Assembly (NCBI RefSeq): GCF_949152215.1
Contig: NZ_OX424407.1
Span: 1 to 64,000 of the forward strand
Reading direction: 5' to 3'
DNA: 64,000 nucleotides
Source of the DNA: Lancefieldella sp. Marseille-Q7238
GTDB lineage: Bacteria > Actinomycetota > Coriobacteriia > Coriobacteriales > Atopobiaceae
Shown: positions 1 to 9,770 of the stretch, piece after piece
Position numbering within the stretch: the first letter of the stretch is position 1
Layout: each line of letters starts with the position of its first letter
Program-made: the position numbers and the translations under genes
Notes under the pieces: model-generated
The model's input: only the letters and a program-made list of their open reading frames with translations
Databases searched by the model: none
Told to the model about the DNA's origin: nothing

Positions 1-129
1 ATTCTACCCAAGCTCTCCAAAGCTCCCACAAGAACTTTAAAATTTATTGAAAAACAATAAATTGATATTGAAATTCGATATGAATTAGCTATCATGATGA
101 TACGAGAGATTGCGATTGTGGGAGGTTAT
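1..129. other. AT-rich upstream region
   Basis: No gene is visible. The sequence is AT-rich from about 35 to 95 and leads into the Shine-Dalgarno GGAGG at 121-125 of the next gene. It probably carries that gene's promoter, but I cannot pick a convincing -35/-10 pair. The first 30 bases may belong to something outside the window. Confidence 0.3.
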
Positions 130-588
130 ATGACGTATCGAGAAACATCGCTGATATTGAAGCTAGTGAATGCGGCCGCCGCTGTCGCCTGCATAGTTGT
201 TGCTGTTGTGGTTATTCCTCAGCTTGAACAGGGAAACCGTTTACCTCTCGGCGCAACGCCGGCGTTTGCACTGGGCATTCTTCCGCTTTTAGCAGTCGCG
301 CTCACCTCATGGAGGCTTTTCTCGCGTATTGCACAAGGCGAACTTTTTTCCAAGGAGAACGCCTATCTGCTTCGCTTGATGAGTTATTTCGCCGCGGCAG
401 ACGCGCTCTTGTGGCTTGTGTTGTTGGTGGCGTATCTCGTGGCAGTTTCACCTGTGGCCTTTTCTGTTGTCGCATCTCTTTCCGTAGCGCTCATTTTTGC
501 AATCTCTCTGACCGTTATTGCCGCGGCGCTTTCCCTGTTCACTACCAGAGCGTCATCCTTGAAGGATGAGAATGACCTGGTGATTTAG
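130..588 (+). CDS. DUF2975 family membrane protein
   Basis: This 152-residue integral membrane protein has four predicted hydrophobic helices (about residues 13-30, 44-63, 83-105 and 112-138) and a short charged C-terminus. The layout and the 'F-S-x-E-N' segment after helix 2 fit DUF2975, whose function is unknown. I chose the ATG at 130 because GGAGG lies 4 bases upstream; an in-frame ATG at 94 lacks a ribosome-binding site. Its stop codon directly abuts the ATG of a small HTH regulator, a pairing that is common for this family and suggests the regulator and membrane protein act as a unit. A DUF4173 membrane protein follows, so all three probably form one operon. Confidence 0.8.
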   Translation: MTYRETSLILKLVNAAAAVACIVVAVVVIPQLEQGNRLPLGATPAFALGILPLLAVALTSWRLFSRIAQGELFSKENAYLLRLMSYFAAADALLWLVLLVAYLVAVSPVAFSVVASLSVALIFAISLTVIAAALSLFTTRASSLKDENDLVI

Positions 589-804
589 ATGGATTCGATT
601 GCAGTCAATCTGGATGTCGTTCTTGCGAAACGCAAAATGAGCCTGACCGAGCTGTCCGAACGCGTGGGCGTGACCCTTGCCAACCTTTCAATCTTAAAAA
701 CAGGAAAGGCAAAGGCTATTCGCTTCTCAACACTGGCGGCAATCTGCCGTGAGCTTGACTGTCAGCCCGGCGAGCTTTTGGAATTCATACCGGATACCGT
801 GTAG
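589..804 (+). CDS. Small Cro/CI-type HTH regulator (YozG-like)
   Basis: This 71-residue protein is little more than one helix-turn-helix domain. The recognition region reads 'SERVGVTLANLSILKTGKA' and the tail 'ALxRELDCQPGELLEF' type sequence (here 'CRELDCQPGELLEF') is characteristic of the short YozG-like Xre family. The gene starts on the base after the upstream DUF2975 stop codon, so translation is probably coupled. It presumably binds DNA as a dimer and may regulate its own operon. No operator could be identified, and no ligand-binding domain is present. Confidence 0.85.
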   Translation: MDSIAVNLDVVLAKRKMSLTELSERVGVTLANLSILKTGKAKAIRFSTLAAICRELDCQPGELLEFIPDTV

Positions 805-821
805 TCCGAAAGGAATGTAGC

Positions 822-2372
822 ATGTCATATCCCGTACCGCCCGAGGGTCTTCCTCAAGACCCTGGCGAGAGCTTTACTAAAAAACAGTCCGTTGCGCTGA
901 CGCATCGAGACCAGGTGGGCATTGGTTTGGCCACGCTTCTTTCTGTCCTGTGGGTGCTTTGCGCCGACGGGAACCTTGAAACAGCTCGTTTCTCATTGGA
1001 ATTTTTTACGATTGGCGGCGTTGGCTTGACCCTCTATATGCTTACTACGCTGGCAGTACTCGTCTTTTTACAGGGAGGCCTCAAGCGCCTGGGACGGATT
1101 ACCAGAATACTTCTGGCAGCAACGGCGCTTGCTGCAATCGTTCCGTCCATCAGCGCAAATCATGACCTTCGCTCGGCAAACGCCCTCGTGTTGCTTATGC
1201 TTTATATGCTCGATTTTTTACTGATCAGCGGATGTTCGGAGCGTATCGTTTTAACCATGCACGGCTGGATTGCTTCTGTCAGCTTCTTTTGCAGACATCA
1301 GTTTGCCCATGCTGGGATGGCGTATCGCGCATTGCGGAAGAAGCCGATTGCCAGTGAGCGTACCCGGGCGATTATCATAGGCATAGCTCTTGCGGGCTGC
1401 ATTCTTCTTGTGGTGTTACCACTGCTCTTCTCGGCTGATGAGGTTTTTGCCCGCATAGTTGATACGTTTTTTGACTGGAATCTGGAGAGTGGCGGCGTAT
1501 GGCTTGTGCGAATCATACGAATTGCCGTCATTGTTTCGATTACGTTTTCACTGCTCTATGCCGTTATACATGCGCTTGGCAAAGACTGTGCGCTAGGCGA
1601 GAAGCTCAATAAACCGCAGGTATCAAACGTGCTTATCGCGACGACGCTCGTTCTGATTGATGCGGTATATGCACTCTTTGTTTTCGTTCAAATCACCTAT
1701 CTTTTTGGCGGTGTTGAGGCGAGTGCCCTACACGGAGGCTACGCACAGTATGCGCGATCGGGTTTCTTTGAGCTTGTCGTTGTGACGGCAATCAATCTTG
1801 CCCTGACGCTGCTTGCGCTTGCAGTAAGAAAACGGGAAGAACGTACAGCGATAAGCTCGACTTTACTCTACGTCCTTCTCGCCATGACCCTTGTGATGCT
1901 GGTATCTGCCGCGCAGAGAATGACCCTGTATACCGTAGAGTTTGGTCTTTCAATGCTGCGTGCTATGACCTATATGGGCATGGTTGCGATTTTAGCGCTT
2001 GTGATCATTGCGGCCGTGCGTATACACAAGCCGAATGTACCCGTCTTTAAGCTGGGCGTTTTCTGTCTGTCTGTCATTTGGCTGGTGTTTGCTCTCAGCA
2101 ATCCTGCCGCTCGTATCGCCGCGTTTAATGTTGACGGCTACCTTGGAGGCTCTCTCAGGCAGATTGATGTGGAGTATCTGTATGAGCTTGGTCCTGATTC
2201 CGTACCGGCGCTCAAGAAGCTCGCGTCAATTTCTGGTACGGACGCTGCAAAGGAAGAAGCGCGGATGTGTCTTGACGGCATGAGCTGCTTTTACGGACAA
2301 ACTCCCTGGTCATACCGGACGATACGCGAGATGATCCCAAACTACTTTCCTGTTTACCCATCAGAACAGTGA
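822..2372 (+). CDS. DUF4173 domain polytopic membrane protein
   Basis: The 516-residue protein has about ten to twelve hydrophobic segments spread over residues 30-435, followed by a soluble tail of roughly 80 residues. Overall order and the tail motif 'NVDGYLGGSLRQIDVEYL' match the DUF4173/DUF4153 family, which has no established biochemical function. It begins 17 bases after the HTH gene, with AAAGGA just upstream of the ATG, so it is likely the third gene of the DUF2975-HTH cassette. Two copies of the word GCGAGAAG (1597, and 1875 on the minus strand) fall inside it. The cassette resembles regulator-plus-membrane-protein pairs found near stress or envelope functions, but this is only context. 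Confidence 0.8.
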   Translation: MSYPVPPEGLPQDPGESFTKKQSVALTHRDQVGIGLATLLSVLWVLCADGNLETARFSLEFFTIGGVGLTLYMLTTLAVLVFLQGGLKRLGRITRILLAATALAAIVPSISANHDLRSANALVLLMLYMLDFLLISGCSERIVLTMHGWIASVSFFCRHQFAHAGMAYRALRKKPIASERTRAIIIGIALAGCILLVVLPLLFSADEVFARIVDTFFDWNLESGGVWLVRIIRIAVIVSITFSLLYAVIHALGKDCALGEKLNKPQVSNVLIATTLVLIDAVYALFVFVQITYLFGGVEASALHGGYAQYARSGFFELVVVTAINLALTLLALAVRKREERTAISSTLLYVLLAMTLVMLVSAAQRMTLYTVEFGLSMLRAMTYMGMVAILALVIIAAVRIHKPNVPVFKLGVFCLSVIWLVFALSNPAARIAAFNVDGYLGGSLRQIDVEYLYELGPDSVPALKKLASISGTDAAKEEARMCLDGMSCFYGQTPWSYRTIREMIPNYFPVYPSEQ

Positions 2373-2466
2373 GCTTCATGGAGAAGTCTCAAAAAATACC
2401 TAAAATAAGCTGTTGCACTACGTAGAAAGTCCTTGCTTGGGTAAACTAAAAGGCTAGGAAAAGTTG

Positions 2467-2490
2467 GCCGGCAGAGACTGCTCTGCCGGC
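2467..2490 (+). promoter_or_regulatory. Hairpin in the uvrA 5' leader
   Basis: A perfect 10-bp inverted repeat (GCCGGCAGAG, loop ACTG, CTCTGCCGGC) ends 23 bases before the uvrA ATG. No T-run follows, so it does not look like a standard terminator for the upstream gene. It could be an mRNA stabiliser, a leader element or a protein-binding site. I saw no SOS box beside it. Confidence 0.5.
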
Positions 2491-2513
2491 ACTGATATAC
2501 CAGGTGAGGAAGT

Positions 2514-5387
2514 ATGGCGTCAAACAAAATTGCGATTCGTGGTGCGCGCGAGCATAATCTTGCGGATGTGGATATTGATATTCCCCGCGATAAGCTGGTA
2601 GTTATTACCGGTCTTTCGGGATCGGGAAAGTCAAGTCTTGCGTTTGATACCATCTATGCCGAGGGTCAGCGTCGCTATGTCGAATCGCTTTCAAGCTATG
2701 CACGCCAATTTTTAGGTCAAATGGATAAGCCCGATCTGGATTCTATTGACGGTCTTTCTCCTGCTGTTTCCATTGACCAAAAAACTACCAGCAGAAATCC
2801 TCGCTCAACGGTCGGTACAGTTACTGAAATCTACGATTACCTGCGACTTTTATACGCTCGTATCGGCATTCCGCATTGCCCTGAGTGCGGTCGTGTGATT
2901 GAGCGTCAAACTACCGATCAGGTAGCCGACAAGATTCTTGAGGCGGGGAAGGGTCGCCGTGCGTTGGTTTTGGCTCCTGTTGTCTTGGGCCGCAAGGGCG
3001 AATATACCAAGCTGTTTGAAGATCTGAGGCGTGAAGGATTTTCCCGCGTGCGCGTGGATGGAGAGGTACGTGAGCTTGATGGAGAAGAGATCAAGCTGGG
3101 TAAGACTCTCAAACACACCATTGAAGTTGTGGTGGATCGTATTGTCATCAGGGCCGATTCGCTGGGACGCGTGGTTGAAGCGGTTGAGCAGGCTACTAAG
3201 CTCGCCCAAGGCAAAGTAGGCGTATTTCTTCTTGCGGATCGCAATGATCCGGAGCATATGCCTGATGAGCTTTTGCAGTACTCGCTGGCACTGGCGTGCC
3301 CTATCCATGGGTACTCTATGGACGACCTGCAGCCGCGTGATTTCTCATTTAACGCTCCATATGGCGCGTGCCCTGATTGCGACGGATTGGGCATTCGCAA
3401 GATTATCGATGCGGCTGCCCTTATCACCGACCCCAAACTTTCCGTTTCCGAAGGTGTTTTCGGTAGCATTTTTGGTCATTCCAACTACTATCCGCAGATT
3501 CTTTCCGCTGTCTGCGCTCACTTGGGAGTTTCTGACAAAACGCCGTGGGAGAAGTTGCCAAAGCGTGTGCAAGACGCGCTGCTTGGCGGCTTAGGAGCAA
3601 CTAAAATCCGCGTTGATTACGTTACGCGCGACGGCCGCAATACCCACTGGTTCACCACGTTTGCAGGCGTGCGCAAGATACTGTTTGACAAGTATCAAGA
3701 TACGACCTCAGAAACAATGAAGACCCATCTTGATCACTACATTCGTGAGATGCCATGCTCCACATGCCACGGCGCGCGCTTAAAGCCTGAAATTTTGGCG
3801 GTTACCGTTGGCGAGAAGAACATCTGGGAAGTTACGGAGATGTCATGCCGAGAAAGCTTGCGGTTCTTCAAAGCTTTAACGCTTACGGAACGGCAGCATT
3901 TTATCGCAGGCCCCATTGTGAAAGAGATTGTGGCTCGCTTGCAATTTCTTGTGAATGTCGGCCTTGATTACCTGACGCTTTCTCGTGCTGCAGCTACGCT
4001 TTCCGGTGGCGAAGCGCAACGCATTCGCCTGGCGACACAGATAGGTGCTGGTCTTATGGGTGTGTTGTACATCTTGGACGAGCCTTCCATCGGCCTTCAC
4101 CAGCGCGACAACAATCGCTTGATAGAAACGCTGAAACAGCTTCGTGACCGCGGTAATACCGTATTGGTGGTGGAGCATGACGAAGATACGATCCGCGCGG
4201 CGGACTATGTGGTTGACATGGGACCTGGAGCGGGCGAGCTGGGAGGTAAGGTAGTTGCTGCCGGTACGCCGGAAGAGATTGTTGAAAATCCTGATTCCAT
4301 TACAGGCGCGTATCTTACTGGTCGGCGCCAAATCAGATTGCCGGAAAAGCGTCGCAAGCCGGGACGAGGCGCCCTCGCAATTACGGGAGCATCGGCAAAC
4401 AATCTCAAAGACGTGAGCGCCAAAATAGAGATAGGCACGCTGACTCTCGTGACAGGAGTTTCCGGTTCAGGTAAGTCTTCGCTGGTGACCGATACTCTCG
4501 CCCCTGCGCTGACCAATGCCGTTCATCATTCTAAGCGAGCCGTCGGGGAGTACAGGAAGCTTTCGGGCATTGACCGTATCGACAAAGTCATTGACATCGA
4601 TCAAAGCCCTATCGGCCGCACACCGCGGTCCAATCCCGCAACCTATATTGGCCTATGGGATGACTTGCGTGCCCTTTACGCCTCTGTTCCCGAATCTCGC
4701 GCCCGCGGATACTCGGCAGGACGCTTCTCATTCAACGTGCCGGGGGGACGCTGTGAAGCCTGCAAAGGCGACGGTCAAATCAAGATAGAAATGAACTTTC
4801 TGCCGGACATCTATGTGCCCTGCGAGGTCTGCCACGGTAAGCGCTACAACCGCGAGACCCTGGAGATTCTATATCACGGCAAGTCCGTTTCCGATGTGCT
4901 TGACATGACGGTTCATGAGGCGCTTGCGTTTTTCGCCAACATTCCACGCATCAAAAACAAACTTCAGACGCTGCACGATGTAGGCCTTGGCTACATTCAT
5001 TTGGGTCAGCCGGCTACCACGCTTTCCGGCGGCGAAGCTCAGCGCGTGAAACTGGCAAAGGAACTGCACCGTACACAGACGGGCAAGACGCTCTATATTT
5101 TGGACGAGCCTACTACAGGCCTTCATTTTGAAGACGTCCGCCAGCTGGTTGATGTGCTGGAGCGCCTTGTGGACGCCGGCAATACGGTACTGGTCATTGA
5201 GCATAACCTTGATGTTATTAAGATGGCGGACCGTATTATCGACATGGGCCCCGAAGGGGGAGACGGAGGAGGAACTGTAGTTGCCTACGGCACGCCTGAA
5301 CAGGTGGCTCAGATACCAGAGTCCTACACCGGCGCGTTTCTCGCTCCCATCCTTGAGCGGGATCGCAAGCGCCAGGCTCAGGAGTGA
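2514..5387 (+). CDS. uvrA: Excinuclease ABC subunit A
   Basis: UvrA is the damage-sensing ATPase of nucleotide excision repair; as a dimer it loads UvrB on lesions. The 957-residue length is normal. Both ABC ATPase modules are intact: Walker A motifs at residues 33-41 (GLSGSGKSS) and about 648 (GVSGSGKSS), and signatures LSGGEAQR near 494 and 837. Zinc-module cysteines are visible (CPxC near residue 122, CSTC near 410, CEAC and CEVC in the second half). The start follows GAGGA by a short gap. It heads a tight operon with ybaK, murJ and uvrC; uvrB is not in the window. Confidence 0.98.
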   Translation: MASNKIAIRGAREHNLADVDIDIPRDKLVVITGLSGSGKSSLAFDTIYAEGQRRYVESLSSYARQFLGQMDKPDLDSIDGLSPAVSIDQKTTSRNPRSTVGTVTEIYDYLRLLYARIGIPHCPECGRVIERQTTDQVADKILEAGKGRRALVLAPVVLGRKGEYTKLFEDLRREGFSRVRVDGEVRELDGEEIKLGKTLKHTIEVVVDRIVIRADSLGRVVEAVEQATKLAQGKVGVFLLADRNDPEHMPDELLQYSLALACPIHGYSMDDLQPRDFSFNAPYGACPDCDGLGIRKIIDAAALITDPKLSVSEGVFGSIFGHSNYYPQILSAVCAHLGVSDKTPWEKLPKRVQDALLGGLGATKIRVDYVTRDGRNTHWFTTFAGVRKILFDKYQDTTSETMKTHLDHYIREMPCSTCHGARLKPEILAVTVGEKNIWEVTEMSCRESLRFFKALTLTERQHFIAGPIVKEIVARLQFLVNVGLDYLTLSRAAATLSGGEAQRIRLATQIGAGLMGVLYILDEPSIGLHQRDNNRLIETLKQLRDRGNTVLVVEHDEDTIRAADYVVDMGPGAGELGGKVVAAGTPEEIVENPDSITGAYLTGRRQIRLPEKRRKPGRGALAITGASANNLKDVSAKIEIGTLTLVTGVSGSGKSSLVTDTLAPALTNAVHHSKRAVGEYRKLSGIDRIDKVIDIDQSPIGRTPRSNPATYIGLWDDLRALYASVPESRARGYSAGRFSFNVPGGRCEACKGDGQIKIEMNFLPDIYVPCEVCHGKRYNRETLEILYHGKSVSDVLDMTVHEALAFFANIPRIKNKLQTLHDVGLGYIHLGQPATTLSGGEAQRVKLAKELHRTQTGKTLYILDEPTTGLHFEDVRQLVDVLERLVDAGNTVLVIEHNLDVIKMADRIIDMGPEGGDGGGTVVAYGTPEQVAQIPESYTGAFLAPILERDRKRQAQE

Positions 5388-5394
5388 TGCTGAT

Positions 5395-5913
5395 ATGACC
5401 AGGCGTGAGAAGGCTCAGACAATCCAAAAGACGAACGCCATGCGTGAACTCGAAGCCGCTGGTGTTTCGTTTGAAGCGCACCGATACGATGTCGATGACA
5501 GTATTCCTTCAGGTGAGTTGGGCGTGCGTATTGCGGAATCGCTTGGCGAGAATAAAGATGCCTCGTTTAAAACGCTTGTATGCGAAGCGCCTGCCGGTGA
5601 GTATGTGGTGTGCTGCGTGCCTGTCGCGCAAGAACTTAACTTGAAAAAGGCTGCTTCTGCGGCGGGTAAAAAAAGTCTTTCGATGCTGCCGGTCAAAGAT
5701 CTTGAGGCCGTTACGGGGTATGTTCGGGGAGGCTGCACGCCAATCGGTATGAAGAAGCAGTTTCCCACGCTCATTGATGAGACCGCTCAGTTGTTTGATG
5801 TGATTAATGTGTCCGGCGGTCGCAAGGGTCTCGGCATCACCGTTTCGCCGATTGCACTAGCATCGTGTATTAAAGCAACATTTGCCGATATCGTTCGAGA
5901 GGCGAGGTCGTGA
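5395..5913 (+). CDS. ybaK: YbaK/EbsC-type aminoacyl-tRNA deacylase
   Basis: This 172-residue protein belongs to the YbaK/ProX editing-domain family, which hydrolyses mischarged tRNA such as Cys-tRNA(Pro). Family features are visible: 'DASFKTLVCE', 'LNLKKAASAAGKKSL', 'GYVRGGCTPIGMKKQFPT' and a final 'GRKGLGITVSP'-like stretch. I place the start at the ATG at 5395, where GGAG lies 10 bases upstream and 7 bases after the uvrA stop; the reading frame is open further upstream but overlaps uvrA. Its stop overlaps the GTG of murJ by 4 bases, implying translational coupling. Substrate specificity cannot be read from sequence. Confidence 0.9.
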   Translation: MTRREKAQTIQKTNAMRELEAAGVSFEAHRYDVDDSIPSGELGVRIAESLGENKDASFKTLVCEAPAGEYVVCCVPVAQELNLKKAASAAGKKSLSMLPVKDLEAVTGYVRGGCTPIGMKKQFPTLIDETAQLFDVINVSGGRKGLGITVSPIALASCIKATFADIVREARS

Positions 5914-7610
5914 GTTATCAGCCAAAACACATGCGCGAGATTACCGCGGAGCAGAATGAATTTCTGGAGCGCGAGGACGTTCTCGCTACGGTGTCGCAAG
6001 AGACGCTTGAAGAGGAACCGGGCCTTCTGCCTGAAGAGCGACAAAAGCAGGTGAGTCGCTCGGCTTCCATGATGAGTGTGCTGGTTATTATCAGTCGTTT
6101 AACCGGTTTCATGCGTACCTGGGCACAGGCTCTGGCTATGGGTGCTACGGTTTTGGCAAGTTGCTACTCCGTTGCCAACATACTGCCCGACCAGTTATAC
6201 GAACTTGTGGGCGCCGGCATGCTGACCACTGCATTTTTGCCCGTCTATATGTCTTTGAAAAAGAAAGTCGGCAGCGCGGAGGCCAATGCCTATACGTCCA
6301 ATCTGCTTTCAATTGTGGTCATGATTACGCTGCTCGTGTCCGTTTTAGGCTTCATTTTTGCGGGTCAGGTTATCTATACGCAGTCCTTCTCGGCGCGTGC
6401 CGACTTCGACTCTGAGCTGGCTGTCTACTTCTTCCGTTTCTTTGCCATCGAAGTGGTCCTCTATTGCTTCTCTACCATCTTTTCCGGGGTACTCAATGCG
6501 GAGCGCAGCTACTTTTGGCCGATGGCGGCCCCTATTTTCAATAACTTTGTGACGACGGTGTCTTTTCTTGCCTATGCGGCGTTAGCTGGCTCTCATCCGG
6601 GTCTTGGTCTTTTGATTTTGGCTCTGGGAAATCCGCTTGGCGTATTGGTGCAGGTATTGGTACAGATTCCCTCTCTTAAGAGAAACGGCATCAAGCTGAG
6701 GCCTCATATCGACTTCCACGACCCCGCGCTAAAAGATACGCTCAAGATTGGTGCCCCTGCCCTTATCGTTGTCGTTGCTAACTTCGTGACGGTATCGGTT
6801 CAGAATTCTTCGCAGCTTTCAATCAGCGTAGCTGGAAGCGCCATTGCAACCTATGCCCGTCTTTGGTACACCCTGCCCTATGCCATTTTGACGGTGCCGG
6901 TTACCACGGCGTTATTCACGGAGCTCTCAGAAAGCTGGGCAAAAGAGGATATCGCGGCGTTTAAGCGTGACTTAACCCAGGGCGTCTGCCAGATTCTCTT
7001 GTTTACGGTGCCGTTCATGCTCTACTTGATAGTGTTTTCGGTGCCGTTGGTCTCGATTATTTCGTCAGGCAGGTTTGAAACAAACGATATTCTGTTGACT
7101 GCCGAGTTCCTCAGCGGCCTTTCGTTGGCGCTGCCACTCTATGGCGTTGGCATGTACCTGCAGAAAGTCTGCTCAGCCATGCGTCATATGGTGCTCTATG
7201 CTGTCGCGGCGACGCTTGGCTCTGTCGTGCAGGTAATTATTCTTCTCGTGACAACACCCTATGTTGGACTTGGCTTTGTTGCGGCAACATCGATGATTTT
7301 TAACGTTGTGGTCGATGCAGTCATGTTTGTGGATTTGTGGAGAAAATTGGGACATATCGGATTCAAGTCCATGATGTTCTCCTTTGTACGTTCTTTGGGT
7401 CTTGGGCTTCTTGGCTCGGGTGTAGCCGTTCTTATCATGCGCGTGCTCGAGATAGCTATCGGCCCTGCTATTGGCTCTCCAATGCGAGGTCTTATGAACT
7501 GCGTCGCCGCTGGTATTCCAGCTGTCTTGGTGACCTATGGTTTAGCCGTAGCATTCAGATTCCCCGAAGCGGCGGCTATCCGTTCGCTGCTTGGACGACT
7601 GAGGCGCTAA
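5910..7610 (+). CDS. murJ: Lipid II flippase MurJ
   Basis: MurJ moves lipid II across the cytoplasmic membrane for peptidoglycan synthesis. The 566-residue chain has a soluble head of about 50 residues and then roughly 14 hydrophobic helices, typical of the MOP/MVF superfamily. Diagnostic segments include 'SRLTGFMRTWAQALAMG' at the first helix and 'YELVGAGMLTTAFLPVY' shortly after. Translation appears to start at the GTG at 5910, overlapping the ybaK stop by 4 bases (GTGA). The acidic, glutamate-rich N-terminal extension is a little unusual. The next gene, uvrC, begins on the base after its stop codon. Confidence 0.93.
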   Translation: MSYQPKHMREITAEQNEFLEREDVLATVSQETLEEEPGLLPEERQKQVSRSASMMSVLVIISRLTGFMRTWAQALAMGATVLASCYSVANILPDQLYELVGAGMLTTAFLPVYMSLKKKVGSAEANAYTSNLLSIVVMITLLVSVLGFIFAGQVIYTQSFSARADFDSELAVYFFRFFAIEVVLYCFSTIFSGVLNAERSYFWPMAAPIFNNFVTTVSFLAYAALAGSHPGLGLLILALGNPLGVLVQVLVQIPSLKRNGIKLRPHIDFHDPALKDTLKIGAPALIVVVANFVTVSVQNSSQLSISVAGSAIATYARLWYTLPYAILTVPVTTALFTELSESWAKEDIAAFKRDLTQGVCQILLFTVPFMLYLIVFSVPLVSIISSGRFETNDILLTAEFLSGLSLALPLYGVGMYLQKVCSAMRHMVLYAVAATLGSVVQVIILLVTTPYVGLGFVAATSMIFNVVVDAVMFVDLWRKLGHIGFKSMMFSFVRSLGLGLLGSGVAVLIMRVLEIAIGPAIGSPMRGLMNCVAAGIPAVLVTYGLAVAFRFPEAAAIRSLLGRLRR

Positions 7611-9608
7611 ATGGCGGACATGTCGCGCCATAAAGATTTTGACAGCCTGGTTTCTCTGCGAGAACAGGTCAATCAGGTGCCGACAAGCCCCGGTTGCTAT
7701 CTGTGGAAAGACGGCTCTAATAAGGTTATTTACGTTGGAAAGGCTAAAAACCTGCGCAATCGCATGCGCCAATATGTGACGCTTCAAGATGATAGAGCGA
7801 AGATTCCCCTGATGATGCAGGTGGTACGAAGTTTTGACTATATCGTCGTAGAAAACGAGCATGAAGCACTGGTGCTGGAGAGGAACCTTATCGCCCAGTA
7901 CCGTCCCTACTTTAACGTTGACTTTAAGGACGATAAAAGCTATCCCTTCATCGCTATTACTGAAACGGACGCTTTTCCCGCCATTAAGTACACGCGCGAA
8001 AAACACAAGAAGGGTACGCGCTATTTTGGCCCGTATACGGATTCTTATGCCGCCCGCCAGACCATCGATACCCTGCGCAAAGTAGTCCCTATCTGCGCGG
8101 CCGGCTGTGTGGAATGGAAGAAATGCCGTCGTGAGCTTGAAAAGCATCCCGACGAAGCGTCTGTGGCCAATATGATTTTTGCGGAAAAGGGGAGACCGTG
8201 CTTTGACTATCATGTGGGTCGCGGACCGGGGGTGTGCGTGGGAGCTATCTCAACGGCAGAATACGTCAAGCATGTGCGGCAGGTAGAGAGCTTTTTGCGT
8301 GGCAATCGGTCCGAGATTGTGTCTGAGGTACAAAGCCAAATGCAGGAAGCGGCCGCCGAGCTTGATTTTGAGAGAGCAGCGCGCCTCAAGGGGCGTCTTG
8401 ATGCGCTGAGCGCCCTTGACGACCGCCAGCAGGTGATGTTTCCGGTTTCGGTCAACCTTGATCTTATCGGTTTTTATCGCGAAGAAACCATTTCCGCCGC
8501 TTGTGTCTTTGTGGTTCGCGAAGGCCGTACGATCCGCTCAGTTGAGTTCATTTTGGACAAAGGGCTTGATGTTTCTGAAGATGAGCTGGTTTCCGGTTTT
8601 GTCAAGCGCTACTATGACGAGACCGCAGACATTCCCTCAGAGGTTGATGTGCCTGTTGAACTCTCTGACGCGGCGCTCATTTCGGAGTGGCTGTCTCGTA
8701 AACGCGGGCACAGCTGCAACTTGCATCTTCCACAGCGTGGTGAGAAACACCGTCTGCTTGAGATGGCCTCTAAAAACGCGCGACACGCCCTCATGCGTCA
8801 TATGATTCGAACAGGTTATTCTGATGACCGTACCAATCAGGCGTTGCTGCAACTTGAGTCGGCTCTGGCGCTTGACGCGCCGCCCCTGCGTATAGAGTGC
8901 TTTGATATCTCTACGCTGCATGGCTCTTTTACGGTTGCGTCTATGGTGGTCTTTACCAACGGACGCCCTGATAAATCGCAGTATCGGCGGTTTAAGATTC
9001 ACGCTGAGCTTGATGAAGCGAATGATTTTGTTTCTATGTCAGAGGTGCTTGGCCGTCGGTATAGTCCTGAGCGCATGGCTGATACACGTTTCGGTTCTCG
9101 TCCTGATTTATTGGTGGTAGACGGAGGAAAGCCCCAGCTGACAGCCGCCTTGAACCAACTTGCGGAGCTTGGGCTGGATATTCCGGTGTGCGGTCTTGCT
9201 AAGTCCGACGAAGAGGTCTTTGTGCCGTGGGATGAAACGCCTATTGTGCTGCCGTCCGGTTCCGCGTCGCTTTACTTAATCAAGCAGGTGCGCGATGAGT
9301 CTCACCGCTTTGCCATCACGTTTCATCGTGAACTTCGCGACAAGGCCATGACAGTTTCAATCCTTGATGAGATTCCTGGTGTAGGGCCTAAGCGCAAACG
9401 AGATATCATGCGCTATTTTGGTTCATTCAAAAGGCTCAAAGCTGCATCGGCAGATGAGATTGCTCACGTCAAAGGTATATCAAAAGCGCTTGCCCAGAGT
9501 ATCTTTGACGAGCTTAAAGCATGGCAGAAAGAACCTTCGGACGTCGCAGACTCTGCAAGTACACTGAACGCTTCAGATGCAGGAATGGATGAGAATACAC
9601 GGCGTTGA
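7611..9608 (+). CDS. uvrC: Excinuclease ABC subunit C
   Basis: UvrC makes both incisions in nucleotide excision repair after UvrB is loaded. The 665-residue protein has a GIY-YIG nuclease domain at residues 20-100 ('SPGCYLWKDG...VIYVGKAKNLRNR'), a UVR motif near 240-270 that contacts UvrB, an RNase H-like nuclease domain (DISTLHG near 431, VVDGGKPQ near 502) and C-terminal helix-hairpin-helix motifs (IPGVGPKRKRDIMRYFG near 588). It starts immediately after the murJ stop, so uvrA and uvrC are probably cotranscribed with two envelope/tRNA genes between them. The last 25 residues are low-complexity and dispensable-looking. Confidence 0.97.
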   Translation: MADMSRHKDFDSLVSLREQVNQVPTSPGCYLWKDGSNKVIYVGKAKNLRNRMRQYVTLQDDRAKIPLMMQVVRSFDYIVVENEHEALVLERNLIAQYRPYFNVDFKDDKSYPFIAITETDAFPAIKYTREKHKKGTRYFGPYTDSYAARQTIDTLRKVVPICAAGCVEWKKCRRELEKHPDEASVANMIFAEKGRPCFDYHVGRGPGVCVGAISTAEYVKHVRQVESFLRGNRSEIVSEVQSQMQEAAAELDFERAARLKGRLDALSALDDRQQVMFPVSVNLDLIGFYREETISAACVFVVREGRTIRSVEFILDKGLDVSEDELVSGFVKRYYDETADIPSEVDVPVELSDAALISEWLSRKRGHSCNLHLPQRGEKHRLLEMASKNARHALMRHMIRTGYSDDRTNQALLQLESALALDAPPLRIECFDISTLHGSFTVASMVVFTNGRPDKSQYRRFKIHAELDEANDFVSMSEVLGRRYSPERMADTRFGSRPDLLVVDGGKPQLTAALNQLAELGLDIPVCGLAKSDEEVFVPWDETPIVLPSGSASLYLIKQVRDESHRFAITFHRELRDKAMTVSILDEIPGVGPKRKRDIMRYFGSFKRLKAASADEIAHVKGISKALAQSIFDELKAWQKEPSDVADSASTLNASDAGMDENTRR

Positions 9609-9717
9609 TTTGCGCTTTGAACATGTGAGGCATGTTGCGGTGCGCCGTTGAAATGTGCTACAGGCCGTTTTCTTTTCATTTTTCCGTAGCTTTAGCAGAT
9701 ATATTTTATACAATTAA

Positions 9718-9730
9718 TTCTGTAACAGAA
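9718..9730. promoter_or_regulatory. Palindromic candidate operator before surface-protein gene
   Basis: TTCTGT-A-ACAGAA is a perfect 13-base palindrome 40 bases before the ATG at 9771. It lies just downstream of an AT-rich TATACAAT stretch (about 9708-9715) that could be a -10 element. Position and symmetry suggest a binding site for a dimeric regulator. The regulator is unknown. Confidence 0.4.
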
Positions 9731-9770
9731 ACTATATCGCGTAAAAACAAGCAGTAAGAGAAGGTGGCGT

